Below, piece by piece: positions 5,864-6,225 of a stretch of 6,225 bases of DNA. Both the position numbers and the translations under genes were made by a program. The stretch lies in contig CAIOKL010000040.1 of NCBI GenBank assembly GCA_903858915.1, positions 1 to 6,225 of the forward strand. The letters run 5' to 3'. Each line of letters opens with the position of its first letter. Position 1 is the stretch's first letter. The DNA is from an uncultured Alphaproteobacteria bacterium (lineage in GTDB: Bacteria > Pseudomonadota > Alphaproteobacteria > Rickettsiales > UBA1997). The notes beneath the pieces are model-generated. The model saw only the letters and a list, made by a program, of their open reading frames with translations. It was not told the origin of the DNA and did not search any database.

Positions 5864-5935
5864 TTGAATTTAAAGGCGAGTCTGCGTAAGCCTAGATAGA
5901 TCTAGGTGCGCAAAGACGAGACCTGAAGAATTCAA
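5864..5935. repeat. 72-bp imperfect palindrome between antitoxin-like and recombinase genes
   Basis: The centre CCTAGAT-AG-ATCTAGG (5891-5906) is perfectly paired. Pairing resumes outward with GCG/CGC and GTCT/AGAC, and again at the ends with TTGAATT (5864-5870) and AATTCAA (5929-5935), separated by small internal loops. It is distinctly richer in G+C than its surroundings. It fits a mobile palindromic element of the kind scattered through Rickettsiales genomes. It could also act as a transcript-end structure for the upstream gene, though no T-run follows on the minus strand. Confidence 0.65.
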
Positions 5936-5940
5936 ATGCA

Positions 5941-6162
5941 TCATTTAAAAGTGGAAATGGTGTTAGACATTTTATCAACTAAATTTGTTAAATGCGGTTT
6001 TAAAAAATTTACATCATTAATATTTTCATTATTGGCTTCGTGCTTGGCGAGATTTTCCATCGATCTTATGACAAAATTTTTCATTGTTTCGCCTTTGGCA
6101 GTTGCCAATGTTTTTACTAAACGATGAAGATTATCGGGAATTTCAATTAATAATTTTGCCAT
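5941..6162 (-). CDS. Small ribbon-helix-helix (CopG/antitoxin-like) protein
   Basis: A 73-aa protein with a predicted ribbon-helix-helix layout: beta strand AKLLIEIP (2-9), helix A DNLHRLVKTLATAKG (10-24), a turn, and helix B TMKNFVIRSMENLAKHE (26-42). A tail of about 30 residues (43-73) follows. Such proteins dimerise to bind operator DNA; in type II toxin-antitoxin pairs the tail binds the toxin. No toxin gene follows on this strand before the recombinase, and nothing upstream is in the window. It could therefore be an orphan antitoxin, a regulator of the mobile island, or half of a pair whose toxin lies beyond the window edge. The start is the ATG at 6162, without a Shine-Dalgarno. The fold is recognised from sequence pattern only. 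Confidence 0.7.
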   Translation of the reverse strand: MAKLLIEIPDNLHRLVKTLATAKGETMKNFVIRSMENLAKHEANNENINDVNFLKPHLTNLVDKMSNTISTFK

Positions 6163-6225
6163 TTTATAATAATTTTTGTTTAAGAATGTGAGTTAAAATA
6201 TTTTATGTTGAAAGTTGCTTATAAT
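6163..6225. other. Leader of the antitoxin-like gene at the window edge
   Basis: These 63 AT-rich bases hold no gene. TATAAT on the plus strand at 6220-6225 could be a -10 for a divergent gene beyond the window, but no good -35 sits at the right distance. I cannot assign a promoter for the minus-strand gene. Confidence 0.2.

Noticed and set aside
5936..6127. 63-codon plus-strand open frame
   Set aside because: It is antisense to the ribbon-helix-helix gene, which has the more convincing protein pattern.

Overview
The window is AT-rich bacterial DNA using the standard code: TGA ends at least two genes and Trp is encoded by TGG. It has six supportable genes, long and repeat-rich spacers, and palindromic elements, one of them inside a coding region. 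None of the six genes has a convincing Shine-Dalgarno sequence. Together this resembles an intracellular or host-associated bacterium, perhaps Rickettsiales-like. The lineage is inferred from style only; no marker gene is present.

Left part (about 66-2783, + strand): three metabolic genes lie head to tail. The first is a clavaminate synthase/asparagine oxygenase-like Fe(II)/2-oxoglutarate dioxygenase. Three bases later comes a RidA/YjgF-superfamily protein, and 75 bases after that a PLP-dependent serine/threonine dehydratase with serine racemase/3-hydroxyaspartate dehydratase features. Read as a pathway, a beta-hydroxylase would make a 3-hydroxy amino acid, the dehydratase would turn it into an enamine/imine, and the RidA protein would hydrolyse that to a 2-oxo acid and ammonia. 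This pathway is an inference from gene order and family chemistry.

Middle (2784-3687, about 900 bases): no convincing intact gene. It holds a strong 27-bp palindrome, a short startless open frame that includes it, other hairpins, and a 172-bp foldback element with 21-bp terminal inverted repeats (20/21 matching). An extra copy of that repeat end, a sigma70-like promoter and a 12-codon ORF are also present.

Right part (3688-6162, - strand): in transcription order, a ribbon-helix-helix antitoxin-like protein, a tyrosine recombinase and a DUF1016/YhcG PD-(D/E)XK nuclease. This looks like part of a mobile or defence-type island. A roughly 72-bp imperfect palindrome sits between the first two genes. 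A perfect 27-bp hairpin lies in frame inside the nuclease gene and encodes residues 98-106, much like the protein-coding palindromic elements known from Rickettsia.

The best candidates for something undescribed are the three-gene hydroxyamino-acid module and the set of palindromic elements.
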